The notes: a model not told the origin generated them from the letters alone. 64,000 bases of DNA from Flagellimonas alvinocaridis (GCF_004916895.1 NZ_SNTZ01000004.1:248001-312000); one strand, 5' to 3'. Positions 44,184 to 53,622 are shown, counted from the first letter of the stretch. Made by a program: numbers and translations.

Positions 44184-44900
44184 ATGACAAAGCTAAGCGT
44201 TAATATAAACAAACTGGCAACCTTACGGAATTCGAGGGGCGGCAATGTACCCAATTTAATCACCTCCGCCAAGGACATTGAGTCCTTTGGAGCAGAAGGC
44301 ATTACCATTCACCCACGGCCAGATGAGCGACATATCCGTTATCAAGATGCCCGTGACCTGAAGCAGGTGGTCTCTACCGAATTCAACATAGAGGGAAACC
44401 CAATTCCAAAGTTCATAGATCTGGTACTTGAGGTAAAACCTACCCAGGTGACCTTAGTCCCCGACGCCGAAGACGCCATCACCTCCAATGCTGGATGGGA
44501 TACCTTAAAACACAAAGATTTTTTGGTCGATGTTATCAAAACCTTCAAAGAAAACGGGATACGCACCTCTATTTTTGTGGACCCGGATGTGCAAATGGTT
44601 CGGGGAGCTGCCGAAACCGGTACAGACCGTATTGAACTTTACACGGAAAGTTTTGCGCATGATTTTGCCTTGGGTAAGAAGGAAGCAGGCATAAAACCAT
44701 TTGTGGATGCTGCCCAAATAGCCCATGAACTTGGATTGGGCATCAATGCAGGCCATGACCTAAGCTTGGACAATATTAAATTTTTCAAGGAACACATCCC
44801 GCACCTTTTGGAAGTTTCCATTGGGCATGCGCTTATTTGCGAATCCATCTATTTAGGTATTGAAAATGTGGTGAACATGTACTTAGACCGATTAAAATAA
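44184..44900 (+). CDS. pdxJ: Pyridoxine 5'-phosphate synthase
   Basis: The 238-residue TIM barrel makes pyridoxine phosphate from aminoacetone phosphate and deoxyxylulose phosphate. It has LSVNINKLATLRNSRGG start, GITIHPRPDERHIRYQD (~39-55), TLVPDAEDAITSNAGWD, the ELYTESFAH loop and INAGHDLSLDNI (~191-202). The ATG at 44184 gives the family's usual MTKLSVNINK start. Its stop overlaps the next ATG by one base. Confidence 0.95.
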   Translation: MTKLSVNINKLATLRNSRGGNVPNLITSAKDIESFGAEGITIHPRPDERHIRYQDARDLKQVVSTEFNIEGNPIPKFIDLVLEVKPTQVTLVPDAEDAITSNAGWDTLKHKDFLVDVIKTFKENGIRTSIFVDPDVQMVRGAAETGTDRIELYTESFAHDFALGKKEAGIKPFVDAAQIAHELGLGINAGHDLSLDNIKFFKEHIPHLLEVSIGHALICESIYLGIENVVNMYLDRLK

Positions 44901-45670
44901 TGGAGTTATTACATTCAAAAATATTGGGAGAAGGCGAACCCTTAATCATTCTGCATGGTTTTTTAGGCATGTCTGACAATTGGAAAACCTTAGGCAATCA
45001 ATATGCTGAAAATGGGTTTCAGGCACATCTTGTAGACCAAAGAAACCACGGTAAGAGTTTCCATTCCCCTGATTTTGATTATGAGCTGCTTAGCAGCGAC
45101 CTTGTTGGATACATGGATCACCACCAGATTGAATCCGCCCTGATTTTAGGACATTCCATGGGAGGAAAAACAGCAATGCAACTCGCTACCTCCCATCCTG
45201 AAAAAGTAAAAAAACTCATTGTTGCCGACATTGCCCCAAAATTCTATCCCCCACACCACCAATATATTGTTGATGCCCTGGCGCAATTGGATTTCAACAA
45301 AATTTCCAGTAGAAAGGAGGCTGATGAGGAGCTTTCAAGACACCTTACCGATTTTGGCATACGGCAATTCCTTCTGAAAAACCTTTATTGGATAGAAACT
45401 GGAAGATTGGGCTTTCGGTTCAATTTTGATGTTCTCAAGAATAGAATGGAAGAAATTGGTGACAACATTGGACCGACCTCACTTTTTAATGGGCCAACTC
45501 TTTTTGTTCGGGGAGACCGGTCTGAATACATCCAACCCAGCGACTACCCGGAAATCAAAAAACACTTTCCAAAGGCATCCATAGAAACCGTGGATAATGC
45601 CGGACATTGGCTACATGCCGAAAACCCAAAACAATTTTTCGAAAAGACACTCCGCTTTATGAATTCCTAA
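44900..45670 (+). CDS. Alpha/beta-hydrolase esterase, YbfF-like
   Basis: The 256-residue protein has HGFLGMSDNW (~19-28, oxyanion side), the nucleophile elbow LGHSMGGKTA (Ser ~86), an acid in FVRGDRSEY and the histidine in AGHWLHAENP (~235-244). It fits the YbfF acyl-CoA esterase group. Its substrate is unknown. It overlaps pdxJ by one base, so the two form an operon. The palindrome at 45686 lies just after its stop. Confidence 0.85.
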   Translation: MELLHSKILGEGEPLIILHGFLGMSDNWKTLGNQYAENGFQAHLVDQRNHGKSFHSPDFDYELLSSDLVGYMDHHQIESALILGHSMGGKTAMQLATSHPEKVKKLIVADIAPKFYPPHHQYIVDALAQLDFNKISSRKEADEELSRHLTDFGIRQFLLKNLYWIETGRLGFRFNFDVLKNRMEEIGDNIGPTSLFNGPTLFVRGDRSEYIQPSDYPEIKKHFPKASIETVDNAGHWLHAENPKQFFEKTLRFMNS

Positions 45671-45685
45671 AATTGACGGTTTTTT

Positions 45686-45701
45686 ATTATGCATGCATAA
45701 T
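45686..45701. promoter_or_regulatory. Palindromic operator, same core as before etfB
   Basis: ATTATGCATGCATAAT is a perfect 16-base palindrome, identical to the core at 16861-16876. It ends 16 bases before the TTG of the promoter of the GDSL lipoprotein gene, a position suited to an activator. Confidence 0.7.
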
Positions 45702-45717
45702 TTTTTTGGCTATTTTA

Positions 45718-45748
45718 TTGCCTGTATAACAATTTTGACATAGATTTG
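45718..45748 (+). promoter_or_regulatory. Promoter of the GDSL lipoprotein gene
   Basis: TTG (45718-45720), a 20-base spacer and TAGATTTG (45741-45748) match the Bacteroidota consensus at both boxes. The transcript would have a leader of about 55 bases before the ATG at 45808. Confidence 0.7.
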
Positions 45749-45807
45749 GTTAAATGCGGCTTAACCCAAAGTTTAACTTAAACTAACTCAAAAAATACCG
45801 TTTAGAT

Positions 45808-47355
45808 ATGAAAAAGTTATTTGCCTTGCTTCCATTCTTGGGCCTATTCTTGATTTCATGTGAGGATGATACCACTCCTATCGACACAAACCCCGACCCA
45901 ACCCCGGTTGAGTATACAGCAGGGAGTGCAAACTTCACAAAATATGTTGCCGTAGGAAATTCGCTTACCGCAGGATTCTCGGATAACGCACTTTTTAGGG
46001 CCGGTCAGGAAGCATCATTCCCAAATATGTTGGCCACCAATTTCGCATTGGTGGGTGGAGGATCCTTTGAGATTCCCTACATGGCCGATAACCTTGGTGG
46101 GGCTACCATCAATGGGGAAACAGATTTGAACATGGATGGAAGTCCGGATATAGGCAACCGATTGATTTTGGCCTTTACCGCAAACGGCCCGGCCCCTACT
46201 CCAGTTTCTGGACAAGGAAGCACTGAAATCACCAACAAACTTTCTGGGTCGTTCAACAACATGGGGGTTCCAGGTTCCAAAAGTTATGAATTGCTCGCTC
46301 CCGGATATGGGAGTTTGGCAGCTTTGGCAATAGGTGCCGCCAATCCATATTTTGTTCGCTTTTCTTCCTCGGAAACCGCCACAGTGATTGGAGATGCTGC
46401 AGCGCAAGGCGCTACCTTCTTCTCGCTTTGGACAGGAGCCAATGACATTCTTCTATACGCTACAGGTGGTGGCGCTGGGGTTGACCGAACTGGAAACTTG
46501 GATCCCAGCAGCTATTCAAGAAGTGATATAACAGACCCCAATGTATTTGCAGGCTCGCTTGATGCTATGCTACAAGCTATGACAGCAAACGGAGCGAGTG
46601 GTGTTATAGCCAATTTACCCAATGTAACTGACATTCCCTATTTTACCACTGTACCCCATAATCCAGTTCCGTTGGATGCAGCAACTGCCGCACTTTTAAA
46701 CCAATCTTATGGTGCTTACAATGCAGGTGTTGCGGGAGCCTTGAATTTCCTTGTCAGCCAATTGGCAATTACCCAAGAGGAAGCTGATGCGGAAATAGCT
46801 AAAAGAACCATTACATTTTCCCCTGGCAATACCAATGCCGTAGTTTTATTTGATGAGGATTTAACGGATTTGACTGGCATTAATCCAGCTCTTGTAAGTA
46901 TGAGACAGGCTACTGAAGAAGACCTCATGGTACTTACTTCCCGAACTTTTATTGGTACACTTGCCGACCCCAACAATCCAACTTCCATTAATGGAGTTGC
47001 AGTGCCTTTGGCAGACAAATGGGTGTTAACGCCAGAAGAGCAAGCCTCTGTTGAAACTGCACTTACTGCTTACAACCAAACTATTGAAGCATTGGCTACG
47101 GCCTATGACCTTGCCTTTGTGGATGCCAATAGTTTATTGAATGAGCTGAAAACCACTGGATTTCAGCAAACCGACGGAAGTGTGGTTACAGCCACTTTTG
47201 CAACCGGTGGTGGTTTTTCATTGGATGGGGTACATCCATCCCCTAGAGGATATGCCATACTGGCCAATGCCTTTACCGCAGCAATCAATGCAAAATATGG
47301 TTCCAATTTACCTAAAGTTGAGCCTTTAAATTTTACAGGATTATATATTGACTAA
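45808..47355 (+). CDS. SGNH/GDSL-type hydrolase lipoprotein
   Basis: The 515-residue protein has a lipoprotein signal (lipobox LISC, Cys18) and the GDSL blocks: block I AVGNSLTAGF (~50-59), block III WTGANDILLYA (~210-220) and block V DGVHPSPRGYAIL (~472-484) with the catalytic Asp/His. It should be an esterase or lipase outside the cytoplasm. GDSL lipoproteins of this kind are often next to a FadL-type transporter in this family, but none is visible here. The promoter and palindrome upstream link it to etfBA. Confidence 0.85.
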   Translation: MKKLFALLPFLGLFLISCEDDTTPIDTNPDPTPVEYTAGSANFTKYVAVGNSLTAGFSDNALFRAGQEASFPNMLATNFALVGGGSFEIPYMADNLGGATINGETDLNMDGSPDIGNRLILAFTANGPAPTPVSGQGSTEITNKLSGSFNNMGVPGSKSYELLAPGYGSLAALAIGAANPYFVRFSSSETATVIGDAAAQGATFFSLWTGANDILLYATGGGAGVDRTGNLDPSSYSRSDITDPNVFAGSLDAMLQAMTANGASGVIANLPNVTDIPYFTTVPHNPVPLDAATAALLNQSYGAYNAGVAGALNFLVSQLAITQEEADAEIAKRTITFSPGNTNAVVLFDEDLTDLTGINPALVSMRQATEEDLMVLTSRTFIGTLADPNNPTSINGVAVPLADKWVLTPEEQASVETALTAYNQTIEALATAYDLAFVDANSLLNELKTTGFQQTDGSVVTATFATGGGFSLDGVHPSPRGYAILANAFTAAINAKYGSNLPKVEPLNFTGLYID

Positions 47356-47380
47356 GAAAAACTTAATTTCATATATTAAA

Positions 47381-47406
47381 GGCACCGTTTTACGGTGCTT
47401 TTTTTT
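47381..47406 (+). terminator. Terminator after the GDSL gene
   Basis: GGCACCG, loop TTTTA, CGGTGCT and eight T form a clear intrinsic terminator, 26 bases past the stop. Confidence 0.92.
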
Positions 47407-47426
47407 AACCCTAAAATCATGACCCC

Positions 47427-47771
47427 ATGAAATTGATACTAAGACTTTTATTGAATGCGCTGGCAGTTATCATTCTTTCATACGTACTGCCCGGCATAGG
47501 CGTGGATTCCATGGTAACCGCCATTATTGTGGCAGTGGTACTCAGCCTTTTAAATTTTATTGTAAAACCTATCATCGTAGTATTGACACTACCCATTACC
47601 ATTGTCACCCTCGGTCTTTTTTTGCTGGTCATCAATGCCATTATTATTCTTATCGCAGCGAATTTGATAGATGGTTTTCAAGTCACCAGTATTTGGTGGG
47701 CCATAATCTTCAGCCTGTTGCTTTCGTTTTTACAATCCATTTTGCATTCCATTCTCAAAGAAGATGTATAG
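47427..47771 (+). CDS. Phage-holin-4-2/YvlD-type membrane protein
   Basis: The 114-residue protein has four membrane helices with the family signature LLNFIVKPIIVVLTLPIT (~41-58) and DGFQVTSIWWA. Despite the family name it is a chromosomal, non-phage protein (YvlD type) of unknown function. It stands alone between two terminated units. Confidence 0.85.
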   Translation: MKLILRLLLNALAVIILSYVLPGIGVDSMVTAIIVAVVLSLLNFIVKPIIVVLTLPITIVTLGLFLLVINAIIILIAANLIDGFQVTSIWWAIIFSLLLSFLQSILHSILKEDV

Positions 47772-47806
47772 TTTTCATTTTGTTTGACATTCAAGGCTTT
47801 AAAAAG

Positions 47807-47837
47807 TTGCTGCCAAACGGAAAATACATTACTTTTG
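47807..47837 (+). promoter_or_regulatory. Promoter of tig
   Basis: TTG (47807-47809), a 20-base spacer and TACTTTTG (47830-47837) fit the consensus at both boxes. The ATG is 32 bases on and has GGTAGGAG directly before it. Confidence 0.75.
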
Positions 47838-47869
47838 CGTCCCATTTTTGAATAGCAAATAGGTAGGAG

Positions 47870-49192
47870 ATGAACATTACTAAAGAGCAGATTGACAACC
47901 TCAATGCAGTTGTGAAGGTAGAAATCAGCAAAGAGGATTACCAGGAGAAAGTTGATAAAATCCTAAAAGACTACAGAAAACAAGCCAATATCCCAGGCTT
48001 TAGAAAGGGACAGGTTCCCATGGGCTTGATCAAAAAACAGTACGGCAAGGCCGTTCTTGTTGATGAGGTGAACAAACTGTTGCAAGACAATCTGAACAAA
48101 TATCTTACTGAGGAAAAATTGGATGTTTTAGGAAATCCGCTTCCTAAACAACAGGAAAACTTTGATTGGGACAGTGAGAATCTTGATTTTGAATTTGAAT
48201 TGGGATTGGCACCCAACTTTGATGTACAGCTAAAAACAAAGAAAGCGGTTACCCAATACAAGATTGTTGCCGACAAGAAAATGATCGATGAACAAGTGGA
48301 ACGTATTCAAAAGCAATACGGAAAACTGGTTTCCAAGACTGAAGTAGGCAAGAATGATGAAGTTACAGGAACCTTTGTGAACGAAGCTGAGGAAATAGAA
48401 CACAAAACCACCATAGAGCTTAGCAAGGTAAAAAGCAAGAAAGCTACCGATGCCTTGGTCGGGAAAAAAGTTGGTGAGACAGCCACCGTATCCACAAAAG
48501 GACTTTTTAAAGAAGACTATCTTTTGCCCAGTGCATTGGGAATCAGTGCGGACAAAGCAGAAAAATTGAACATCGAGGTTAACTTCACCATTGAGGAAAT
48601 CAATGAAAGAGAGCCTGCTGCCCTAGATCAAGAGTTATTCGACAAATTATTCGGTAAAGACAATGTCAAATCCGAAAAAGAACTGAAAAGTCGTATTAAG
48701 GAAGATTCTGAAAAGCAGTTTGAACAGCAGTCCGATCAAAAGTTATTGAACGATGTCACCGAAAAACTTATAGACGAGACCAAGTTTGAACTTCCTGCTG
48801 AATTCTTGAAAAAATGGATTCAGATCAGTGGCGAAAAACTGTTGACCGATGATGAGGCCAAGGAAGAGTTTGAAAAATCTGAAAAGGGACTTCGCTATCA
48901 ACTTATTGAAGGTAAGATCATCCAAGAAAACGACCTTCAGGTTCAGTTTGATGAATTGAAGGAGTTTGCCAAAGGCTTTATTAAATCCCAAATGGCACAA
49001 TACGGCCATATGGACCCCAAAGAAGAAGAGTTGGAGAACATTGCCACCAGGGTTTTGGGTAACCAAGACGAGGTAAAAAGACTCTCTGAGCAGTTGATGA
49101 GCCAAAAATTATTGGACCTATACAAGGAAAAGGCCAATCTAAAGGTAAAGGAAGTCAGTTATGACGACTTTATCAAGGAAGCCTACAGCTAA
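47870..49192 (+). CDS. tig: Trigger factor
   Basis: The 440-residue ribosome-bound chaperone has the ribosome-binding region with PGFRKGQVPMGLIKKQYG (~42-59; family signature GFRxGxxP), a degenerate FKBP-like middle domain (~150-240) and a helical C-terminal domain. It starts the tig-clpP-clpX run that is common in bacteria. A terminator lies right after it. Confidence 0.95.
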   Translation: MNITKEQIDNLNAVVKVEISKEDYQEKVDKILKDYRKQANIPGFRKGQVPMGLIKKQYGKAVLVDEVNKLLQDNLNKYLTEEKLDVLGNPLPKQQENFDWDSENLDFEFELGLAPNFDVQLKTKKAVTQYKIVADKKMIDEQVERIQKQYGKLVSKTEVGKNDEVTGTFVNEAEEIEHKTTIELSKVKSKKATDALVGKKVGETATVSTKGLFKEDYLLPSALGISADKAEKLNIEVNFTIEEINEREPAALDQELFDKLFGKDNVKSEKELKSRIKEDSEKQFEQQSDQKLLNDVTEKLIDETKFELPAEFLKKWIQISGEKLLTDDEAKEEFEKSEKGLRYQLIEGKIIQENDLQVQFDELKEFAKGFIKSQMAQYGHMDPKEEELENIATRVLGNQDEVKRLSEQLMSQKLLDLYKEKANLKVKEVSYDDFIKEAYS

Positions 49193-49224
49193 ACTTGGGC
49201 TAAAAGAAAATTAAGTATCTTTAC

Positions 49225-49260
49225 GGTGCCGAAAAGCTGTTTTTTCGGCACCTTTTTTTT
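49225..49260 (+). terminator. Terminator between tig and clpP
   Basis: GGTGCCGAAAA (49225-49235) pairs with TTTTTCGGCACC (49241-49252) and is followed by eight T. Only 22 bases remain before the clpP ATG, too few for a full promoter, so clpP must rely on read-through or a promoter upstream (TATCTTTA at 49216-49223 is a near match). Confidence 0.9.
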
Positions 49261-49282
49261 AAAAAAAATTCAACACCATCCC

Positions 49283-49963
49283 ATGGATTACGGAAAAGAA
49301 TTCAAAAAATACGCTACCCAACACCACGGCATGAATAGCATGCATTATGACAACATCATGAGCAGCATGTACCCCGTGAACATGACCCCTAACATTATTG
49401 AGGAAAGGCAATTGAACGCCATTGCCATGGATGTATTCTCCAGATTGATGATGGATCGTATCATCTTTTTGGGAACAGGAATCAATGATCAAGTAGCCAA
49501 TATTGTACAGGCACAGTTACTTTTCTTGGAAAGTGCAGATGCCTCCAAAGACATCCAAATATACATTAACTCCCCCGGCGGAAGTGTATATGCGGGATTG
49601 GGCATTTATGATACCATGCAGTTCATAAAGCCGGATGTTGCCACTATTTGCACAGGTATTGCGGCCTCCATGGCGGCAGTTCTCCTTTGTGCGGGACAAA
49701 AGGGCAAGAGAAGTGGTCTTACCCATTCCAGGGTCATGATCCACCAACCCCTTTCCGGTGCTCAGGGCCAAGCCAGTGATATAGAAATTGCAGCCAAAGA
49801 GGTACTCAAGATAAAGGATGAATTATACCAAATCATATCCAAACACTCCGGTCAATCTTTTGATAAAGTTTACGAAGACAGTGACCGGGATTACTGGATG
49901 AAGGCCAAAGAGGCCAAGGAATATGGTATGATCGATGAAATTTTGGTCCGGGAAAAATCTTAG
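49283..49963 (+). CDS. clpP: ATP-dependent Clp protease, proteolytic subunit
   Basis: The 226-residue serine protease has the triad Ser in GIAASMAAVLL, His in HSRVMIHQP and Asp in DSDRDYWM, with INSPGGSVYAGLGIYD before them. The N-terminus is about 30 residues longer than in E. coli, with a MNSMHYDNIM segment. ATG 49283 is chosen because the longer frame from 49226 would be inside the terminator. It forms a 14-mer with ClpX, whose gene follows after 101 bases. Confidence 0.96.
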   Translation: MDYGKEFKKYATQHHGMNSMHYDNIMSSMYPVNMTPNIIEERQLNAIAMDVFSRLMMDRIIFLGTGINDQVANIVQAQLLFLESADASKDIQIYINSPGGSVYAGLGIYDTMQFIKPDVATICTGIAASMAAVLLCAGQKGKRSGLTHSRVMIHQPLSGAQGQASDIEIAAKEVLKIKDELYQIISKHSGQSFDKVYEDSDRDYWMKAKEAKEYGMIDEILVREKS

Positions 49964-50064
49964 ATCAAGAAAAAGAACCAAATAAAAGCAGCGCTAAAAC
50001 GTAGACCAAATCCATTTTTTTTGCGTTATTAGTGGTTGAACATATATGTTGATTTGATATTGAT

Positions 50065-51300
50065 ATGGCAAAGGAAAATTTGGAATGTTCTTTTTGTGGT
50101 AGAAAAAAGCCTGAAACCAATCTTTTGATTGCAGGGCTAGATGCGCACATTTGCGATCGTTGTATTGAACAGGCCCATAGTATTGTTGCGGAAGAATCCA
50201 AACAATCCAAAAACCAAGATCTCTCTTCTGAATTGGTCTTAAAAAAGCCCATGGAAATCAGGGATTTTCTGGACACCTTTGTCATTGGCCAGGAGCGTAC
50301 CAAAAAGGTCATGTCCGTTGCAGTGTACAATCATTACAAACGATTATTGCAGACCAAGGGCAAAGACAACGACGTAGAAATTCAAAAGAGCAATATCATT
50401 ATGGTAGGGCAAACTGGGACAGGAAAGACCCTTATTGCCAAAACCATTGCCCGAATGCTCAATGTTCCTTTAGCCATTGTTGATGCTACGGTGCTTACTG
50501 AAGCAGGTTATGTTGGTGAAGATGTGGAAAGCATACTTACCCGGTTGCTACAAGCCGCCGATTACAACTTGGAAAAAGCCGAAAGGGGTATCGTTTTTAT
50601 CGATGAAATCGATAAAATCGCCCGAAAGAGCGATAATCCATCCATAACCCGTGATGTTTCAGGAGAAGGGGTACAGCAAGGACTGTTGAAATTATTGGAA
50701 GGTACCGTGGTCAATGTTCCACCTAAAGGTGGACGGAAACATCCCGACCAAAAATTTATCGAGGTCAATACGGAAAACATCCTGTTTGTTGCAGGTGGAG
50801 CCTTTGATGGCATTGAGCGCATCATCACAAAACGTTTGAACATGCAAGCTGTTGGGTACAGCGCGTCAAAAGCGGAAGAAAATCTAGACCAAGAAAACAT
50901 TCTTCAATATATCATCCCAAAAGATTTGAAGGAATTTGGTCTTATTCCTGAAATCATCGGAAGGTTACCCGTGCTGACCCACATGAACCCTCTTGATGCA
51001 AAAACTTTGAGAGCCATCCTAACAGAGCCTAAAAATGCCATCATAAAGCAATATGAAAAGCTCTTTGCCATGGATGGTATCACATTCTCCATAACTGAAC
51101 AGGCTTTGGACTATATTGTACAAAAGGCCGTGGAGTATAAACTGGGTGCCAGAGGACTACGTTCGCTTTGTGAAGCGGTCTTTACCGATGCCATGTTTAC
51201 TTTACCTAGTAGCGAGGATACCGAATTCAAGGTGACCAAGGCCTATGCCGAGGAAAAACTATCCTACGAGACCATAAAAAAACTGAAAGCAGTTTCTTAA
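50065..51300 (+). CDS. clpX: ATP-dependent Clp protease ATP-binding subunit
   Basis: The 411-residue AAA+ unfoldase has the N-terminal zinc site CSFCGRK and CDRCIEQ (~7-40), Walker A GQTGTGKT (~113-120), Walker [14 protein letters not shown] (~174-186), the pore loop GYVGEDVES and sensor 2 GARGLRS. It delivers substrates to ClpP. It has no visible promoter of its own in the 101-base gap, apart from a 12-base AT-rich palindrome near the ATG. Confidence 0.97.
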   Translation: MAKENLECSFCGRKKPETNLLIAGLDAHICDRCIEQAHSIVAEESKQSKNQDLSSELVLKKPMEIRDFLDTFVIGQERTKKVMSVAVYNHYKRLLQTKGKDNDVEIQKSNIIMVGQTGTGKTLIAKTIARMLNVPLAIVDATVLTEAGYVGEDVESILTRLLQAADYNLEKAERGIVFIDEIDKIARKSDNPSITRDVSGEGVQQGLLKLLEGTVVNVPPKGGRKHPDQKFIEVNTENILFVAGGAFDGIERIITKRLNMQAVGYSASKAEENLDQENILQYIIPKDLKEFGLIPEIIGRLPVLTHMNPLDAKTLRAILTEPKNAIIKQYEKLFAMDGITFSITEQALDYIVQKAVEYKLGARGLRSLCEAVFTDAMFTLPSSEDTEFKVTKAYAEEKLSYETIKKLKAVS

Positions 51301-51304
51301 AGCT

Positions 51305-51844
51305 TTAAACCGCCTTACGAGTTACCTGTTCAAGAAGCCCCATACATACTTGGGTGATGATTTTTTCATCGGAATACAGTTGATGCCCAAAATTTGGAAC
51401 AACATTCAAATCCGTACCCACTTTACGCGCCCAAGCCAAGGTTGGTTTAAATTCATCGCATTCCCCATATACCAAGTTTAAGGAAGTATCTGGCTTATCG
51501 GTTTCCAATCGGACTCGCGTAGCTGAGATGGCCGTCAATGATTTCATGGGCAGTCCCTTCAAAGCTGCTTTGTAAGCAATAGTGCCGCCGGTGCTAAATG
51601 CCAGGTAATGTGCCGGTTCTGACTCTTTTTTCAATAAATGGGCCACAGCGGTATCTATTCCACCTTCCACAAAAGCTTTGTGGATATTCTCCTCGGTGGA
51701 TACGGGAACGTCTATATTCCCCAATTGTTGGCAATCGTAAAAAACGATATCATAGTATTGTTGGAGGTATCCGAAATAGGAAGCGATCCAAAGACCTTTC
51801 TTTGCCCCCCACATGTCTGAGACAACAACGAGTTTTTCTGCCAT
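51305..51844 (-). CDS. Short alpha/beta-hydrolase-like protein
   Basis: The 179-residue protein has a Rossmann/hydrolase-like order of strands and a plausible triad: AFSTGGTIAYK (Ser ~86, elbow AxSxG), acid in YGECDEFKP and His in NFGHQLYSD. It is shorter than typical members, with few lid helices. Its function is unknown. It converges on clpX with four bases between. Its upstream gap holds two inverted repeats (51866-51881 and 51960-51981). Confidence 0.7.
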   Translation of the reverse strand: MAEKLVVVSDMWGAKKGLWIASYFGYLQQYYDIVFYDCQQLGNIDVPVSTEENIHKAFVEGGIDTAVAHLLKKESEPAHYLAFSTGGTIAYKAALKGLPMKSLTAISATRVRLETDKPDTSLNLVYGECDEFKPTLAWARKVGTDLNVVPNFGHQLYSDEKIITQVCMGLLEQVTRKAV

Positions 51845-51865
51845 GATTGTAATGGTTTAGTGTTT

Positions 51866-51881
51866 ATACAAAGATTTGTAT
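51866..51881. promoter_or_regulatory. Inverted repeat upstream of the hydrolase gene
   Basis: ATACAAA and TTTGTAT flank GA, in a position 22 bases before the hydrolase ATG, where a regulator or the 5' leader could use it. Its role is unknown. Confidence 0.35.
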
Positions 51882-51959
51882 GGGGAAATTTCATCATTAA
51901 ACGCAAAAAGACCATTTTTATTTGTCCAAAAGAGATCTTTGTTCGATAAAAGGTAAAAT

Positions 51960-51981
51960 TTTACGAAAACGTTTTCGTAAA
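51960..51981. promoter_or_regulatory. 22-base LacI-like palindrome
   Basis: The site is perfectly palindromic; each half is TTTACGAAAAC read toward a central CG. Operators of LacI-family regulators have such a CG-centred AAACGTTT core. It lies 116 bases before the hydrolase ATG and 30 bases past the end of the GH3 gene. No LacI-type gene is in the window. Confidence 0.55.
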
Positions 51982-52010
51982 GTCAAGGAAAGGTGAAGAA
52001 TAGAAAAGAT

Positions 52011-53525
52011 TTACTGTATGTTCATCTGGAGAAGCTCATCCAAATAAGCTCTTTCATTGGACAATCGCGGAATCTTGTGCTGCCCTCCCAGCTTGTTTTT
52101 GGACTTGAGCCAATCATGGAACAAGTTCTTCCTAGCCATGTGTACTTTAGGCATCTTTAAGGTAATGTTGTTGTACCGTTTTGCTTCATAATCCGAGTTC
52201 AAGGACTTTAGCGCATTGTCCAAAAATTCTGTAAAATAGGCAATATCTTCCGGGGGTTTCCTAAACTCAATGATCCATTCATGGGCCCCTTTCTCACTTC
52301 CGGTCATAAAAATGGGTGCCGCCGTGTAGTCCATGATCTCTGCATCGGTTTTCTGGCATATCTGCTTTAGGGCCTCCTCGGCATTTTCAATGATCAGTTC
52401 TTCTCCAAAAGCATTGATGTGATGTTTGGTACGCCCAGTGATCCGTATCCTATAGGGATCTTTGGAAGTAAACCGAATCGTATCCCCTATTTTGTAGCGC
52501 CATAGTCCAGCATTGGTGGTAATGACCATGGCGTAGTTTATCCCTAGCTGCACCTCCCAAAGTGGAATGGCATTTTCCTCATTTCCATAGGTATCCATGG
52601 GGATAAACTCATAGAAAATCCCATAGTCCAACATCAAGAGCAGGTCATCCGAGTTGTTCCTATCCTGAATCCCAAAGAAGCCTTCGGAGGCATTATAGGT
52701 TTCATAATAGTTGAATTTTTTTCGTGGCAACAACTTTTTGTACTGATCTTTATAGGGAATAAAACTAACCCCTCCATGGAAATACACCTCAAGATTTTCC
52801 CATACCTCAAACAGATGGTTCTTACCTGTCTTTTCCAATACTTGGTTCAATAGTACCAGCATCCATGAAGGCACTCCGGCCAGACTGGTCACATTCTCCC
52901 GGATGCTTTCTTCAATAATGGCCTCGAGTTTGGACTCCCATTCGCTCATCAGCGAAACCTTGTTGCTGGGCGTGCTACTGTATTCTGCCCAAAGCGGCAT
53001 GTTATCAATCAAAATAGCGGAAAGGTCCCCGAAAAAAGTACCGTTATCCTCATAGAGTTCCTTGCTCCCCCCCAGCCTAAGGCTCTTCCCTGTGAACAGT
53101 TGGGAGTTTTCGTTATTGTTCAGGTAAAGACACAACAAATCTTTGCTAGACTTGTAATGACAATCCTCCAAGGCTTCAGCACTTACTGGAATAAACTTGC
53201 TCTTGGCGTTGGTGGTACCACTGCTCTTGGCAAACCATTTAATGGTTGTAGGCCAAAACAGGTTCTGTTCCCCCTTTCTGGTCCGTTCTATCAACGGGGC
53301 AATATCCTCATAACTTACAATAGGAACCCTGTTCTTGAATTCATCATATTTGGGCATATCCTTAAAGCCGTACTGCTTCCCGATCATGGTATCTTCGGAA
53401 AAATCCATCAGCTGTCGCAATACCTCATCCTGAACATCCAAGGGGTACTTTAAAAAAAGTTCAATTTGGTGATAACGTTTCCGTAGTAACCAAGAAGCAA
53501 TGGAATTGAATAATGGTATTGGCAT
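52011..53525 (-). CDS. GH3-type acyl-adenylating enzyme
   Basis: The 504-residue protein belongs to the GH3 family of acyl-acid-amido synthetases (plant auxin/jasmonate conjugation enzymes), with the ANL-type ATP motifs: SSGTTNAKSKFIPVS (~98-112), YETYNASEGFFGIQD (~283-297), and YKIGDTIRFTSKDPYRIRITGR with HHINAFGEEL (in part). It probably activates a carboxylic acid and joins it to an amine or amino acid; the bacterial substrate is unknown. It is divergent from DUF2797 with about 100 bases between the start codons. Confidence 0.85.
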   Translation of the reverse strand: MPIPLFNSIASWLLRKRYHQIELFLKYPLDVQDEVLRQLMDFSEDTMIGKQYGFKDMPKYDEFKNRVPIVSYEDIAPLIERTRKGEQNLFWPTTIKWFAKSSGTTNAKSKFIPVSAEALEDCHYKSSKDLLCLYLNNNENSQLFTGKSLRLGGSKELYEDNGTFFGDLSAILIDNMPLWAEYSSTPSNKVSLMSEWESKLEAIIEESIRENVTSLAGVPSWMLVLLNQVLEKTGKNHLFEVWENLEVYFHGGVSFIPYKDQYKKLLPRKKFNYYETYNASEGFFGIQDRNNSDDLLLMLDYGIFYEFIPMDTYGNEENAIPLWEVQLGINYAMVITTNAGLWRYKIGDTIRFTSKDPYRIRITGRTKHHINAFGEELIIENAEEALKQICQKTDAEIMDYTAAPIFMTGSEKGAHEWIIEFRKPPEDIAYFTEFLDNALKSLNSDYEAKRYNNITLKMPKVHMARKNLFHDWLKSKNKLGGQHKIPRLSNERAYLDELLQMNIQ

Positions 53526-53622
53526 TTTAGGTATATTTAACCAAGAAATTCAGTTGGGTGTAATAGCTAAAATAGCTTTTCTGCCCCGCATTTTCAAATC
53601 AGTTTTAAACATTCATTCCACT

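Noticed and set aside
47427..47771. Prophage holin
   Set aside because: The family name is misleading; the YvlD-type protein stands alone between housekeeping genes, with no endolysin or phage genes.
49226..49282. Upstream start for clpP
   Set aside because: The extra codons coincide with the tig terminator hairpin and T-run.
50039..50050. AACATATATGTT palindrome before clpX
   Set aside because: Twelve AT-rich bases are expected by chance in a gap of this size, and there is no second copy to support it.
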